Of a DNA stretch of 64,000 nt, positions 10,362-19,255 are shown in pieces (positions within the stretch are counted from its first letter, which is position 1; each line of letters opens with the position of its first letter). Location: positions 1,922,001-1,986,000 of the forward strand of contig NZ_CP024011.1 in NCBI RefSeq assembly GCF_002688565.1, read 5' to 3'. A program made the position numbers and the translations under genes. Source of the DNA: Acinetobacter sp. LoGeW2-3 (GTDB lineage Bacteria; Pseudomonadota; Gammaproteobacteria; Pseudomonadales; Moraxellaceae). The notes beneath the pieces were generated by a model that saw only the letters and a program-made list of their open reading frames with translations, searched no databases and had not been told where the DNA came from.

Positions 10362-10978
10362 TTTATTAAAAATGCTTCTAATAAATCAACATCATCCGTC
10401 TGTAACTGTTCACGCATTTTTAAAAATTGCTTTTCATCTAAGTCATAGAGCTTAAGCGAAAGCAGTTTTTCTATATCTTCTTTAGGGAAGCGGTATTTAA
10501 TAACTTTTGCAGGTACGCCGCCAACTATGGCATAAGGGGGCACGTCTTTAGTGACGACAGCCCCTGTTGCTACTACAGCACCTTCACCTAGCTTTACACC
10601 TTGCATAATCATGGCACGTGAGCCAATCCAGCAGCCATCTCCAATGATCGTATCGCCAGCAGGCACAAAGCTACGTGTATCGAACGGAAATGCTGAAATC
10701 CAATCCGTGCGGTGCAATTGGTTGCCACCCATCATAATCACGCATTCTGCGCCAAAACAGACGAAATTACCGATATAGAGCTGATCGATCGGCTTCTCTG
10801 GTGTAGCTGACTTGTCATGTAGATAACGCACTACACAGCGTTCAAATCCTTGGTCCCAGTAAGCTGAGTAATAGCTGTAATTGCCCTTGATATGAATGTT
10901 CGGATTCTTCACCGTTTTCGAGATGAATTCGAACTCGCACCAGTGCTTTACAGGGGAATTGATCAGTTTCTCAGACAT
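10340..10978 (-). CDS. CatB-like hexapeptide-repeat O-acetyltransferase
   Basis: A 212-residue left-handed beta-helix acyltransferase of the xenobiotic (type B CAT/Vat) group. The family signature [18 protein letters not shown] contains the candidate catalytic His. Hexapeptide repeats follow ([40 protein letters not shown]), ending in the usual [12 protein letters not shown]. Chromosomal homologues are common and usually not linked to resistance; no integron attC site or mobile element flanks the gene. The 3' end overlaps the KAP gene tail. The acceptor could be chloramphenicol-like or a cell sugar; sequence alone cannot tell. Confidence 0.85.
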   Translation of the reverse strand: MSEKLINSPVKHWCEFEFISKTVKNPNIHIKGNYSYYSAYWDQGFERCVVRYLHDKSATPEKPIDQLYIGNFVCFGAECVIMMGGNQLHRTDWISAFPFDTRSFVPAGDTIIGDGCWIGSRAMIMQGVKLGEGAVVATGAVVTKDVPPYAIVGGVPAKVIKYRFPKEDIEKLLSLKLYDLDEKQFLKMREQLQTDDVDLLEAFLINQIPPNM

Positions 10979-11015
10979 AGGATGGTTAGGATTGGGAGAG
11001 TGGAAGGATTATAGC

Positions 11016-11052
11016 AAAGTCCCCCTTTGAAAAAGGGGGATTTAGGGGGATT
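11016..11052. repeat. Intergenic palindromic repeat (CCCCCTTT type)
   Basis: GTCCCCCTTTGAAAAAGGGGGA forms a hairpin and is followed by the half-site TTTAGGGGGATT. It is of the short palindromic type scattered in intergenic regions of many bacteria. It lies between the acyltransferase and greA. Confidence 0.65.
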
Positions 11053-11121
11053 CTAATACTTAGATGGGAATCTTTTAAAAAATCGAAATTCATTATTATT
11101 GATGGGAGCCGTATCTAGTAG

Positions 11122-11159
11122 TAATCCCTCCCAACCTCCCCTTGAAAAAGGGAGGGATT
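11122..11159. repeat. Intergenic palindromic repeat (CCCTCCC type)
   Basis: AATCCCTCCC and GGGAGGGATT are the outer arms around CTCCCCTTGAAAAAGGG-like inner pairing. It is the second palindromic element in the same 240-base gap, different in sequence from the first. Confidence 0.6.
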
Positions 11160-11166
11160 GAAAAAC

Positions 11167-11192
11167 TAAAAAACCCCTCAATAGAGGGGTCT
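11167..11192 (-). terminator. greA terminator
   Basis: ACCCCTC/GAGGGGT stem; on the minus strand it is followed by six T residues, about 27 bases after the greA stop codon. Confidence 0.8.
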
Positions 11193-11218
11193 TACAGCCT
11201 AAAATATCTTTTTAAAAA

Positions 11219-11695
11219 TTAGATATATTCAACTTTTGAAATTTCGTATTCCACTTCGCCTTGCGGAGTTACGATTTTCACTTCATCGCCTTCATTTTTA
11301 CCCAAAAGGCCACGTGCGATCGGAGAGTTCACAGAGATCTTGTTGATCTTAAAGTCGGCTTCGTCATCACCCACGATTTTGTAGGTTTTTTGTTCTTCAG
11401 TGTCCAGATTTTCAATGGTCACTGTCACGCCAAACACAACGCGACCGTTTTGCTCAAGCGCTTTAACATCAATAACCTGACAAGCACCCAGTTTACCTTC
11501 GATGTCCTGAATACGGCCTTCACAGAAGCCTTGTTGTTCACGTGCGGCATGGTACTCTGCGTTTTCCTTCAGATCTCCATGTTCACGTGCTTCAGCAATT
11601 GCAGCTGTAATACGTGGACGATCAACGGTTTTTAGTTGATGTAATTCTTTTTCCAAGGCAACTTTGCCTTCAGGAGTCATAGGATAACGTTGCAT
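11219..11695 (-). CDS. greA: Transcription elongation factor GreA
   Basis: Rescues backtracked RNA polymerase by stimulating transcript cleavage through the secondary channel. The N-terminal coiled coil carries the acidic tip in [16 protein letters not shown] (Asp and Glu coordinate the catalytic Mg). The C-terminal FKBP-like domain ends in [13 protein letters not shown]. Length 158 is normal. It follows carB on the same strand after 97 bases that contain a terminator, so greA probably has its own promoter. Confidence 0.97.
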   Translation of the reverse strand: MQRYPMTPEGKVALEKELHQLKTVDRPRITAAIAEAREHGDLKENAEYHAAREQQGFCEGRIQDIEGKLGACQVIDVKALEQNGRVVFGVTVTIENLDTEEQKTYKIVGDDEADFKINKISVNSPIARGLLGKNEGDEVKIVTPQGEVEYEISKVEYI

Positions 11696-11747
11696 AGTTG
11701 TCCCTCAAATTTAGGTATGTAAGTAAAATACAAAGTGTATAAATGAA

Positions 11748-11785
11748 AAAAAGCCCGCCACCAAGAAGATGACGGGACTTCTTGG
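11748..11785 (-). terminator. carB terminator
   Basis: Minus strand: CCCGTCA and TGGCGGG pair around TCTTCTTGG, followed by CTTTTTTT. An overlapping alternative stem CCAAGAAG/CTTCTTGG lies just before it. Confidence 0.75.
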
Positions 11786-11792
11786 AAGCTAA

Positions 11793-14700
11793 TTAGCCTT
11801 TAGTAAGGTCTTGCAGACGATACACATCCATCGGTAATTTAATTGCTAGAGCTTGGCATACTGCGTCCGCACCATTCAAGGTAGTTGTGTTATACACTTT
11901 ACCTTGAAGCGCTGAACGACGGATCGAGAATGAATCTTCTTGCGCTTTTTTACCTTCAGTCGTGTTAATCACAAGGTGGATTTCGCCGTTTTTAATACGG
12001 TCCACAATGTTTGGACGACCTTCAGTCACTTTATTTACGCGTTCACATTCAAGACCAGCTGCGCTAATCACTTCAAATGTACCATCAGTTGCAAGAATCT
12101 TGAAGCCTAGGTCAATAAGTTGTTTCGCAATGCCTGCTGCACGTGGTTTATCAGAATCACGAACAGAGATAAATGCGTGTTTCACTTCACCTTCAGTTGG
12201 CAGACCAGGTAAACGTTCGTTTGCACCTAAAACGGCTTTATAGAACGCTTCACCAAATGTTTTACCAACACCCATCACTTCGCCTGTAGATTTCATTTCA
12301 GGGCCAAGGATTGGGTCAACGCCAGGGAACTTGTTGAATGGGAACACAGCTTCTTTTACAGAGAAGTGTTCAGGAATAATCTCTGAAGTGAATCCTTGGG
12401 ATTCTAGAGATTGACCCGCCATACAACGCGCAGCCACTTTCGCTAAAGATTCGCCGATACACTTAGAAACGAATGGAACAGTACGAGAAGCACGTGGGTT
12501 CACTTCCAGGATGTATACGTCAGTACCTTTTACAGCAAACTGTACGTTCATCAGACCGATTACGCCAAGCTCTTTCGCCATAGCCACGGTTTGACGACGC
12601 ATTTCGTCCTGAACGTCTTTAGATAAAGAGTAAGGAGGAATAGAACATGCAGAGTCACCTGAGTGAATACCTGCTTGTTCGATGTGCTGCATGATACCGC
12701 CGATCACAACGTCTTTACCGTCAGATACACAGTCCACGTCAACTTCAATTGCATCATCTAAGAAATGGTCAAGAAGAACAGGTGCTTCGTTAGAGGCTTG
12801 AACCGCATCACGTAGGTAGCGTTTAAGCTCTTCGTCGTTGTATACGATTTCCATCGCACGGCCACCAAGCACGTAAGACGGACGAACAACCAATGGATAG
12901 CCCACTTTCGATGCTTCGGCAATGCCTTCTTCAGCAGATTTAACAATGCTGTTGCTTGGTTGACGAAGTTGCAGACGTTGAATCATTTGTTGGAAACGTT
13001 CACGGTCTTCTGCACGGTCAATCGCATCTGGTGATGTACCGATAATTGGCGCACCAGCTTCTTCCAAAGCGCGAGCCAGTTTCAGCGGAGTTTGACCACC
13101 GTACTGAACGATAATGCCTTTAGGCTTCTCGATGCGTACGATTTCAAGTACATCTTCAAGTGTAATTGGTTCGAAGTACAAACGATCAGATGTATCGTAG
13201 TCGGTAGAAACAGTTTCAGGGTTACAGTTCACCATGATTGTTTCGTAACCGTCTTCACGCATTGCAAGTGCCGCATGTACACAGCAGTAATCGAACTCGA
13301 TACCTTGACCAATACGGTTAGGACCACCACCGATGACCATGATCTTGTCGCGAGTTGATGGATTCGCTTCACACTCTTCATCGTAAGTTGAGTACATGTA
13401 CGCTGTATCAGATTCGAATTCTGCAGCACATGTATCAACACGTTTGTAGACTGGCGTTACGCCCAGGTTCCAACGGTGTTTACGGAATTGTTTTTGTGAA
13501 ATACCCATCAGGTTCGCGATGCGAAGGTCAGATAAACCTTTACGTTTGAACGCACGGATATTGTCAGCGTTCAAGTCACCGAAACCTAAAGATTTGATCT
13601 GGTTTTCAGTTTTGATGATGTCTTCGATCTGGATCAGGAACCAGCGGTCGATGTTAGTCGCAGCAAATACTTCGTCTAAAGTGAAACCGTGACGGAATGC
13701 ATCGCCCACGTACCAGATACGCTCAGGACCTGGAACTTTAAGTTCTTGAAGGATTTTTTCGCGTGCGCCTTCAGTACCTACTTCGATTTTTTCGTCGAAG
13801 CCAGAAGCACCCACTTCAAGACCACGAAGCGCTTTTTGCATAGACTCTTGGAAGTTACGGCCAATAGCCATCACTTCACCTACAGATTTCATCTGAGTCG
13901 TCAAAGTTGCGTCAGCTTGTGGGAATTTCTCGAAGTTGAAACGAGGAATCTTGGTAACTACGTAGTCAATCGCAGGTTCGAATGATGCAGGAGTTGTACC
14001 GCCAGTGATGTCATTTTTCAGTTCATCAAGGGTGTAACCCACTGCAAGTTTCGCAGCGATTTTCGCAATTGGGAAACCGGTTGCTTTAGACGCAAGCGCA
14101 GATGAACGAGAAACACGGGGGTTCATCTCGATCACAACCATACGGCCATCTTTCGGGTTGATACCGAACTGAACGTTCGAACCACCAGTTTCAACACCAA
14201 TCTCACGAAGTACAGCTAAAGACGCGTTACGAAGTAACTGGAATTCTTTGTCTGTAAGCGTTTGCGCAGGTGCAACAGTGATTGAGTCACCTGTGTGCAC
14301 GCCCATTGGGTCAAAGTTTTCAATCGTACATACGATGATACAGTTGTCATTTTTGTCACGAACAACTTCCATCTCGTACTCTTTCCAACCAATCAATGAT
14401 TCATCAATCAATAACTGTTTCGTTGGAGAAAGATCGAAACCGCGTTCACAGATTTCAATGAATTCTTCTTTGTTATACGCGATACCGCCGCCTGAACCAC
14501 CCATGGTGAATGATGGGCGGATAATTACAGGGAAACCGAAGCGTGCTTGGATTTCTAAAGCTTCTTCCATTGACTCTGCAATGTCGGCTTTTGGACATTC
14601 AAGACCAATTTTACGCATTGCTTGGTCGAACAGTTTACGGTCTTCAGCTTTTTCAATCGCTTCTTTAGTCGCACCGATCAATTCAACATTGTATTTTTCT

Positions 14701-15023
14701 AAAATGCCGTGCTCATCAAGGGCAAGGGCACAGTTCAATGCAGTTTGACCACCCATTGTAGGAAGAACTGCGTCTGGGCGTTCTTTCTCAATGATTGCTG
14801 CAACAGTTTGCCAGGTAATCGGTTCGATATACGTCGCATCTGCCATTGCAGGGTCAGTCATAATGGTCGCTGGGTTAGAGTTCACCAAAATAACACGGTA
14901 GCCTTCTTCACGAAGAGCTTTACACGCTTGCGCGCCTGAATAGTCAAACTCACACGCCTGACCAATCACAATAGGACCAGCACCGATAATTAAGATGCTT
15001 TTAATGTCTGTACGTTTAGCCAT
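11793..15023 (-). CDS. carB: Carbamoyl-phosphate synthase large subunit
   Basis: Makes carbamoyl phosphate from bicarbonate, ammonia (channelled from CarA) and two ATP, feeding pyrimidine and arginine synthesis. The 1076 residues show the internal duplication: first ATP-grasp half starting with [20 protein letters not shown] and second half with [19 protein letters not shown]. The C-terminal MGS-like allosteric domain (about 940-1070) includes [16 protein letters not shown] sequence at [13 protein letters not shown]. It starts 13 bases after the carA stop codon and is cotranscribed with it. Confidence 0.98.
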   Translation of the reverse strand: MAKRTDIKSILIIGAGPIVIGQACEFDYSGAQACKALREEGYRVILVNSNPATIMTDPAMADATYIEPITWQTVAAIIEKERPDAVLPTMGGQTALNCALALDEHGILEKYNVELIGATKEAIEKAEDRKLFDQAMRKIGLECPKADIAESMEEALEIQARFGFPVIIRPSFTMGGSGGGIAYNKEEFIEICERGFDLSPTKQLLIDESLIGWKEYEMEVVRDKNDNCIIVCTIENFDPMGVHTGDSITVAPAQTLTDKEFQLLRNASLAVLREIGVETGGSNVQFGINPKDGRMVVIEMNPRVSRSSALASKATGFPIAKIAAKLAVGYTLDELKNDITGGTTPASFEPAIDYVVTKIPRFNFEKFPQADATLTTQMKSVGEVMAIGRNFQESMQKALRGLEVGASGFDEKIEVGTEGAREKILQELKVPGPERIWYVGDAFRHGFTLDEVFAATNIDRWFLIQIEDIIKTENQIKSLGFGDLNADNIRAFKRKGLSDLRIANLMGISQKQFRKHRWNLGVTPVYKRVDTCAAEFESDTAYMYSTYDEECEANPSTRDKIMVIGGGPNRIGQGIEFDYCCVHAALAMREDGYETIMVNCNPETVSTDYDTSDRLYFEPITLEDVLEIVRIEKPKGIIVQYGGQTPLKLARALEEAGAPIIGTSPDAIDRAEDRERFQQMIQRLQLRQPSNSIVKSAEEGIAEASKVGYPLVVRPSYVLGGRAMEIVYNDEELKRYLRDAVQASNEAPVLLDHFLDDAIEVDVDCVSDGKDVVIGGIMQHIEQAGIHSGDSACSIPPYSLSKDVQDEMRRQTVAMAKELGVIGLMNVQFAVKGTDVYILEVNPRASRTVPFVSKCIGESLAKVAARCMAGQSLESQGFTSEIIPEHFSVKEAVFPFNKFPGVDPILGPEMKSTGEVMGVGKTFGEAFYKAVLGANERLPGLPTEGEVKHAFISVRDSDKPRAAGIAKQLIDLGFKILATDGTFEVISAAGLECERVNKVTEGRPNIVDRIKNGEIHLVINTTEGKKAQEDSFSIRRSALQGKVYNTTTLNGADAVCQALAIKLPMDVYRLQDLTKG

Positions 15024-15036
15024 GATGCTTCCTTAA

Positions 15037-16179
15037 TTACTTCTTAGATGCTTCGATAAGTTCGATGAAATGATCGAACAATGGTGCGCAGTCATGTGGA
15101 CCAGGGCTTGCTTCAGGGTGACCCTGGAAGCTGAACGCAGGTTTGTCTGTACGATGAATCCCTTGCAGGGTTTGGTCGAACAGTGATTTGTGCGTAGCTT
15201 TAAGGTTTGCAGGAAGTGTTTCTGCATCCACTGCGAAGCCGTGGTTTTGAGAAGTAATCATCACTGTACCAGTTTCAATGTTCTGTACAGGATGGTTGGC
15301 ACCGTGGTGACCATGAGGCATTTTCACAGTCTGAGCACCGCTTGCAAGCGCAAGAATCTGGTGACCCAAGCAAATACCAAATACTGGTACGTTGCGAGCA
15401 TCTTCAACAATTGTTTTTACAGCTTCAATTGCGTAGTCACATGCAGCTGGATCGCCAGGGCCGTTCGATAGGAACACGCCATCTGGATTCATTGCAAGTA
15501 CGTCAGCAGCAGGAGTTTGCGCAGGTACCACAGTCAATTTACAACCGCGGTCTGCGAGCATACGCAAGATGTTGGTTTTGACACCGTAATCGTATGCAAC
15601 AACATGGAATTTAAATTCTGGTTGAGCGAAGCCTTTACCTAAAGTCCATGAACCTTCAGTCCATTCAAAACCTTCAGGGTCACAGCATTCTTTTGCAAGG
15701 TCTAAACCATTCAACCCACCGAATGCGCGTGCTTTTTCAAGTGCTTCTTCTTCAGTGATGTTTTCGCCTGCAAGGATACAACCGTTTTGTGCACCTTTAT
15801 CACGCAAAATTCGAGTTAATCGTCGCGTGTCGATGTCAGCAATAGCCACTACATTGTGCTGTTCTAGATATTCACCTAGTGATTGTTCAGCACGGAAGTT
15901 ACTGTGTAATAAAGGAAGGTCACGGATAATTAAACCGTTCGCCCATACTTTATGAATACGACCTGATTCTGCGTCTTCTTCGTTGCAACCAGTATTACCG
16001 ATATGTGGGTAAGTCAAAGTCACAAGCTGCTGTGCATAACTTGGATCAGTCAAAATTTCTTGATAGCCAGTCATGGCAGTGTTGAAAACGACTTCACCAG
16101 TCGTACAACCCGATGCGCCAATCGAAGTACCTTTAAAGATAGTTCCGTCGGCAAGGGCTAAAATTGCTGGGGTGCTCAA
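15037..16179 (-). CDS. carA: Carbamoyl-phosphate synthase small (glutaminase) subunit
   Basis: Hydrolyses glutamine and passes ammonia to CarB. The class I amidotransferase domain has the nucleophile elbow [13 protein letters not shown] and the His/Glu block [15 protein letters not shown]. Length 380 fits the family. The start is TTG at 16179: it gives [16 protein letters not shown], the normal N terminus, and a GGAG Shine-Dalgarno lies 7 bases upstream, with no ATG nearby in frame. Upstream sits a structured leader and a strong promoter. Confidence 0.97.
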   Translation of the reverse strand: MSTPAILALADGTIFKGTSIGASGCTTGEVVFNTAMTGYQEILTDPSYAQQLVTLTYPHIGNTGCNEEDAESGRIHKVWANGLIIRDLPLLHSNFRAEQSLGEYLEQHNVVAIADIDTRRLTRILRDKGAQNGCILAGENITEEEALEKARAFGGLNGLDLAKECCDPEGFEWTEGSWTLGKGFAQPEFKFHVVAYDYGVKTNILRMLADRGCKLTVVPAQTPAADVLAMNPDGVFLSNGPGDPAACDYAIEAVKTIVEDARNVPVFGICLGHQILALASGAQTVKMPHGHHGANHPVQNIETGTVMITSQNHGFAVDAETLPANLKATHKSLFDQTLQGIHRTDKPAFSFQGHPEASPGPHDCAPLFDHFIELIEASKK

Positions 16180-16210
16180 ACCAAAGCTCCTGAAATTTAG
16201 GCTGTAAAAA

Positions 16211-16272
16211 AGCGAGTAGACGAAAAAAAAGGAAGGCTAATAATTAAACCTACCCTCCTATGTCTGCTCGCT
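16211..16272 (-). promoter_or_regulatory. carA leader hairpin, candidate transcription attenuator
   Basis: On the minus strand AGCGAGCAGAC (16272-16262) pairs with GTCTACTCGCT (16221-16211) with one mismatch, directly followed by TTTTT, which looks like an intrinsic terminator. Inside it AGGAGGG can pair with CCTTCCT (one G-U), separated from the outer stem by a T-rich internal loop. It lies within the 5' untranslated leader, about 10 bases from the predicted transcription start and 30 bases before the carA start. No leader peptide start codon was seen inside. Confidence 0.6.
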
Positions 16273-16287
16273 TGAACTTAACACGGC

Positions 16288-16317
16288 ATTATACGCAGGA
16301 ACACCTGTTAAGTCCAA
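16288..16317 (-). promoter_or_regulatory. carAB promoter
   Basis: Minus strand TTGGAC (16317-16312), 18-base spacer, TATAAT (16293-16288). The expected start site is near 16281, about 100 bases before the carA start codon. Confidence 0.75.
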
Positions 16318-16488
16318 TGGCTTTGCTGCAAAAGTATGAGATAAATGGCTTGCTTTTTGCTTGAAAGTCTGTTTCGTGATCAATGTTAAAAAATGTAACC
16401 ATTTAATAATTGTCAGACAAATCAAGTCTTAAATTTTATCGAATTTAATAATATGAAATCGTCAAAACATAACTTAAAGGCAAAAGAC

Positions 16489-16983
16489 ATGGCTACAACA
16501 ACTAAAACTACAACATCTAAAAAAAATCTAAATGTCGTTGTCACTGAATCTGCCGAGCAGCTTGAAAAAGCAGCAGTAGAGGCCAAAGAACAGGTGGCTG
16601 AAACGCTTACTGAAAGTAAAGAAAATATTGAAGCTGAAGTGAAGAAACTGAGCAATACAGTGACTGAGCAGTTGACTCAATTCAAGCAGGATTTGCTACA
16701 GCGTATCGACACCCTGAAAGGCCAGTTGTTTGGTTCACAAAATAAAGAGTTGAATGAACTGACCAGCTTTATTAAAACCGAATTTACTGCAGTGATTGAT
16801 GACCTGTCAAAACTCGGTAAAGAACTTAAAGAAGATGTGACCCAGATTTCAACTAAGCATAAGGATCATCTGGCAGATACCTTGAAACGCTCTAAAGACA
16901 GCACGATTGAAGTTTTGAAAAAAGTGAAACCCGTCGTTGTAAAAGGAGAAACCGAAGAAAAAGAAACTGATCTAAAAAGTTAA
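16489..16983 (+). CDS. Lys/Glu-rich coiled-coil protein, unknown function
   Basis: A 164-residue, highly charged, mostly helical protein with a Thr/Lys-rich N terminus (ATTTKTTTSKK) and long heptad-like stretches (QLEKAAVEAKEQVAETL, ENIEAEVKKLSNTVTEQL). No enzymatic motif, signal or membrane segment. The pattern recalls phasin-like or DUF883-like proteins, but I cannot assign a family. The ATG at 16489 is preferred because AAAGG lies upstream, while the earlier in-frame ATG at 16453 has no ribosome site and is preceded by AT-rich sequence. A small membrane-protein gene follows 95 bases later and may be in the same unit. Confidence 0.75.
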   Translation: MATTTKTTTSKKNLNVVVTESAEQLEKAAVEAKEQVAETLTESKENIEAEVKKLSNTVTEQLTQFKQDLLQRIDTLKGQLFGSQNKELNELTSFIKTEFTAVIDDLSKLGKELKEDVTQISTKHKDHLADTLKRSKDSTIEVLKKVKPVVVKGETEEKETDLKS

Positions 16984-16998
16984 TAAGTAATAAAACAA

Positions 16999-17056
16999 AA
17001 AAACAGCCGAGGGGGAGCGCATCAGTTCTCCTTTCGTGTTGGACGCAACACTGACT
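16999..17056 (+). other. Two small hairpins between the coiled-coil and membrane-protein genes
   Basis: GGGGGAG pairs with CTCCTTTC-like sequence and GTGTTG pairs with CAACAC around GACG, just before the 17079 start. It could be a leader structure, a weak terminator, or nothing. Confidence 0.3.
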
Positions 17057-17078
17057 CATAAAACAAAAATAGGGGGTC

Positions 17079-17318
17079 ATGATGCAACATCATCTTATAG
17101 CGGCAATATTACTACTCGCCTTGATCATGGTTTTGAATCTTGAAACCTGGAAAAGCCGTCTAGCTTATCTTGCCATGGTCATACTGAGTCTAAGTTGTCT
17201 CAGTGTTTTACAGGCCGCAGTTTCCATTATTGCGATTACTACAATTCTAATCTTTTATGCTGCTGTGGCGGCAGTACAGAGCAATGCAAGACTACATCAC
17301 AAAAAACTAAATCACTAA
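17079..17318 (+). CDS. Small membrane protein, unknown
   Basis: A 79-residue protein with two predicted membrane helices (about 6-22 and 28-66, the latter long enough for two short spans) and a basic His/Lys C-terminal tail LHHKKLNH, expected to be cytoplasmic. An AGGGGG ribosome site lies just before the ATG pair at 17079/17082; either could be used. No recognised family. It sits downstream of the coiled-coil gene and ends before a strong terminator. Confidence 0.65.
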   Translation: MMQHHLIAAILLLALIMVLNLETWKSRLAYLAMVILSLSCLSVLQAAVSIIAITTILIFYAAVAAVQSNARLHHKKLNH

Positions 17319-17344
17319 AAACCGACCTTTAACTTAAGACAAAA

Positions 17345-17380
17345 TAAAAACGTGAGACCGATGAGCCTCACGTTTTTTAT
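17345..17380. terminator. Bidirectional terminator
   Basis: AAAAACGTGAG and CTCACGTTTTT form the stem; flanked by A- and T-rich sequence, between the convergent small membrane gene and the DOMON-like gene. Confidence 0.8.
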
Positions 17381-17418
17381 ATTTCGTCACCTGTAGGTCA
17401 CAGGACAGGATTTAAATC

Positions 17419-17958
17419 CTAGAACACATGCAACCAGTCACGTTTATTGTGAAAGTCTGCCTGAGGACTACTATGCTGCATCGCATAGTATTGATCACCT
17501 TGAGAGGTTTTCAATACAGCAGACAGGCCAAGGAACAGATCAGACCATTTCAGCTTGTTCGTCGCCATGAAATCGGTCAGATCCAGACTGACATTGAGTC
17601 CATAATGGGTACGCTTGAGCTGATTCAGATCGATATCATAAGCCGGTTGTGGCGGCATTTCTTCCGGGTAACGGTATTCTTCAAACTGATAAGCCTGCCA
17701 GGCTTGAGAAGGAGAGAGATTAATCTCACGATAAAAATCTTCGTCCTTTACCCCAATAAAAATTTCGTAACACGTCTGTTCCCAGAGGAAATCCTGACGA
17801 GGATGTGCTGCGACCAGTTCAGGCCAAAGCACATACTGGTTCGGATCGCGTAGCCAAAAACCCACATTTAAAGTGCATGAGCCTTGTTGTTCAATCGCCC
17901 CGACCAGCGAGATCGCCTGAAAACGACGATCAAATGCATTCAGTTCGTAACTAGCCAT
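17419..17958 (-). CDS. DOMON-like domain protein
   Basis: A 179-residue cytosolic protein resembling the DOMON-like, type 9 carbohydrate-binding-module-related proteins annotated in Moraxellaceae. Visible traits: LNVGFWLRDPNQYVLWPE, then WEQTCYEIFIGVKDEDFYREINLSPS, where W-E-x-x-x-x-E-x-F is a beta-sandwich ligand-pocket pattern, and a C-terminal GLSAVLKTSQGDQYYAMQH. No signal peptide. Biological role unknown. It is 11 bases downstream of yhbY on the same strand and likely cotranscribed. Confidence 0.7.
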   Translation of the reverse strand: MASYELNAFDRRFQAISLVGAIEQQGSCTLNVGFWLRDPNQYVLWPELVAAHPRQDFLWEQTCYEIFIGVKDEDFYREINLSPSQAWQAYQFEEYRYPEEMPPQPAYDIDLNQLKRTHYGLNVSLDLTDFMATNKLKWSDLFLGLSAVLKTSQGDQYYAMQHSSPQADFHNKRDWLHVF

Positions 17959-17969
17959 AGATCCTGAAC

Positions 17970-18293
17970 TTAGTTAGACAAGTGCGCAAAGCGAACAAGG
18001 TTAGACAGTTTTTGGTTTTGTTTCGGCGCTTTCTTGTAAAGCAACGCGATTTTACCAATAGTTTGTACGATTTCAGCACCAGTCGCTTCAACGATCTCGG
18101 TGATCAGAACGGCACGTGCTTCACGATCTTCAGCTACAACTTTCACTTTAATCAGTTCGTGGTCGTTCAGCGCACGTTCAAGTTCTTCGATCACGCTTTC
18201 AGTCAGGCCTTTGTCACCAAGCATTACCACTGGGTTTAATGCATGTCCGATTTGACGTAAACGTTTACGTTCCTGAATAGATAAAGACGCCAT
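17970..18293 (-). CDS. yhbY: Ribosome assembly RNA-binding protein YhbY (CRM domain)
   Basis: A single CRM domain associated with pre-50S particles. N-terminal ERKRLRQIGHALNPVVMLGD is followed by KGLTESVIEELERALNDHEL; the usual GxxG RNA-binding loop is GDKG. Length 107 against 97 in E. coli. It is divergent from rlmE, keeping the conserved greA/yhbY/rlmE/ftsH neighbourhood. Confidence 0.93.
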   Translation of the reverse strand: MASLSIQERKRLRQIGHALNPVVMLGDKGLTESVIEELERALNDHELIKVKVVAEDREARAVLITEIVEATGAEIVQTIGKIALLYKKAPKQNQKLSNLVRFAHLSN

Positions 18294-18489
18294 GAGAGAT
18301 AACCTGATTTTTAAAACGGCTTAGTATAGCAAAAGCAATAAACAAACGCTTTAAATTCTCAGGAAATAATCGGCGCGATCACATAAAAAATCCAACCAAC
18401 TGCCTTAGATTTAGATACAGATCAATACTGCAAATCCTATGTTTTTCACGTACAATTAAATATTGGAAGTTTTTTTTATTTAGAGAGTT

Positions 18490-19140
18490 ATGGCAACACG
18501 CATTACCAACCAGAAGTTATCCAAAAGTAGTCGTGCGTGGATGAGAGAGCATCTCGATGACTTTTATGTGAAGAAAGCGCAAAAAGAAGGTTATCGGGCA
18601 CGTGCTGCGTATAAACTTCTTGAGATTCAAGAAAAATACGGCATTATCAAACCAGGCATGACAGTTGTCGATCTGGGTGCAGCGCCAGGAAGCTGGTCAC
18701 AAATCGCTGGAAAACTGGTCGGTTCTAAAGGTTTGGTGATCGCATCAGATATTCTAGAAATGGATGCACTGCCAGATGTGACCTTCCTGCAAGGTGACTT
18801 CCGTGAGCAGGAAGTGTTCGATAAATTGTTAAATATTTTAGATGGACGTACGGTAGACGTTGTAATTTCCGATATGGCCCCCAATACATCAGGTAATAAG
18901 GCTGTAGATCAACCGCGTCAGATCTATCTCTGTGAACTGGCACTGGACTTTGCCAATAAGGTTCTAGGTCCGAAAGGTCAGTTTGTCGTTAAAGTCTTTC
19001 AGGGCACTGGCTTTGATGAATTCCGTAAGGAAGTGGTCAATAGTTTTGATGTTCTGAAAACGGTAAAACCTGCTGCATCGCGTGCTCGCTCGAAAGAAGT
19101 CTTTCTGGTGGGGCAGGGGCGCAAGAAGGCTTTGAAATAA
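18490..19140 (+). CDS. rlmE: 23S rRNA 2'-O-methyltransferase (Um2552)
   Basis: Methylates U2552 in the A loop of 23S rRNA using SAM, late in 50S assembly. The SAM motif is [16 protein letters not shown]. The K-D-K-E catalytic tetrad is visible in [27 protein letters not shown] and [12 protein letters not shown]. Length 216 is normal. ftsH follows 115 bases later, the conserved order. Confidence 0.97.
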   Translation: MATRITNQKLSKSSRAWMREHLDDFYVKKAQKEGYRARAAYKLLEIQEKYGIIKPGMTVVDLGAAPGSWSQIAGKLVGSKGLVIASDILEMDALPDVTFLQGDFREQEVFDKLLNILDGRTVDVVISDMAPNTSGNKAVDQPRQIYLCELALDFANKVLGPKGQFVVKVFQGTGFDEFRKEVVNSFDVLKTVKPAASRARSKEVFLVGQGRKKALK

Positions 19141-19255
19141 AGTCTACTTGCCAACACGCTAAAAATTGTGCATTTTGTACGTTTTTAATAATTGCAAGTT
19201 GAACATAACTTGGAAATTAAGGTCACCCGTGAGGGCATGATCAAATTAGATTGGA

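Noticed and set aside
10340..10978. Acquired chloramphenicol-resistance cassette
   Set aside because: No attC site, integrase or IS is nearby, and many chromosomal CatB-like proteins do not confer resistance.
14248..14748. 166-codon frame antisense to carB
   Set aside because: It is a shadow of the strongly conserved carB coding strand, without domain or ribosome site.
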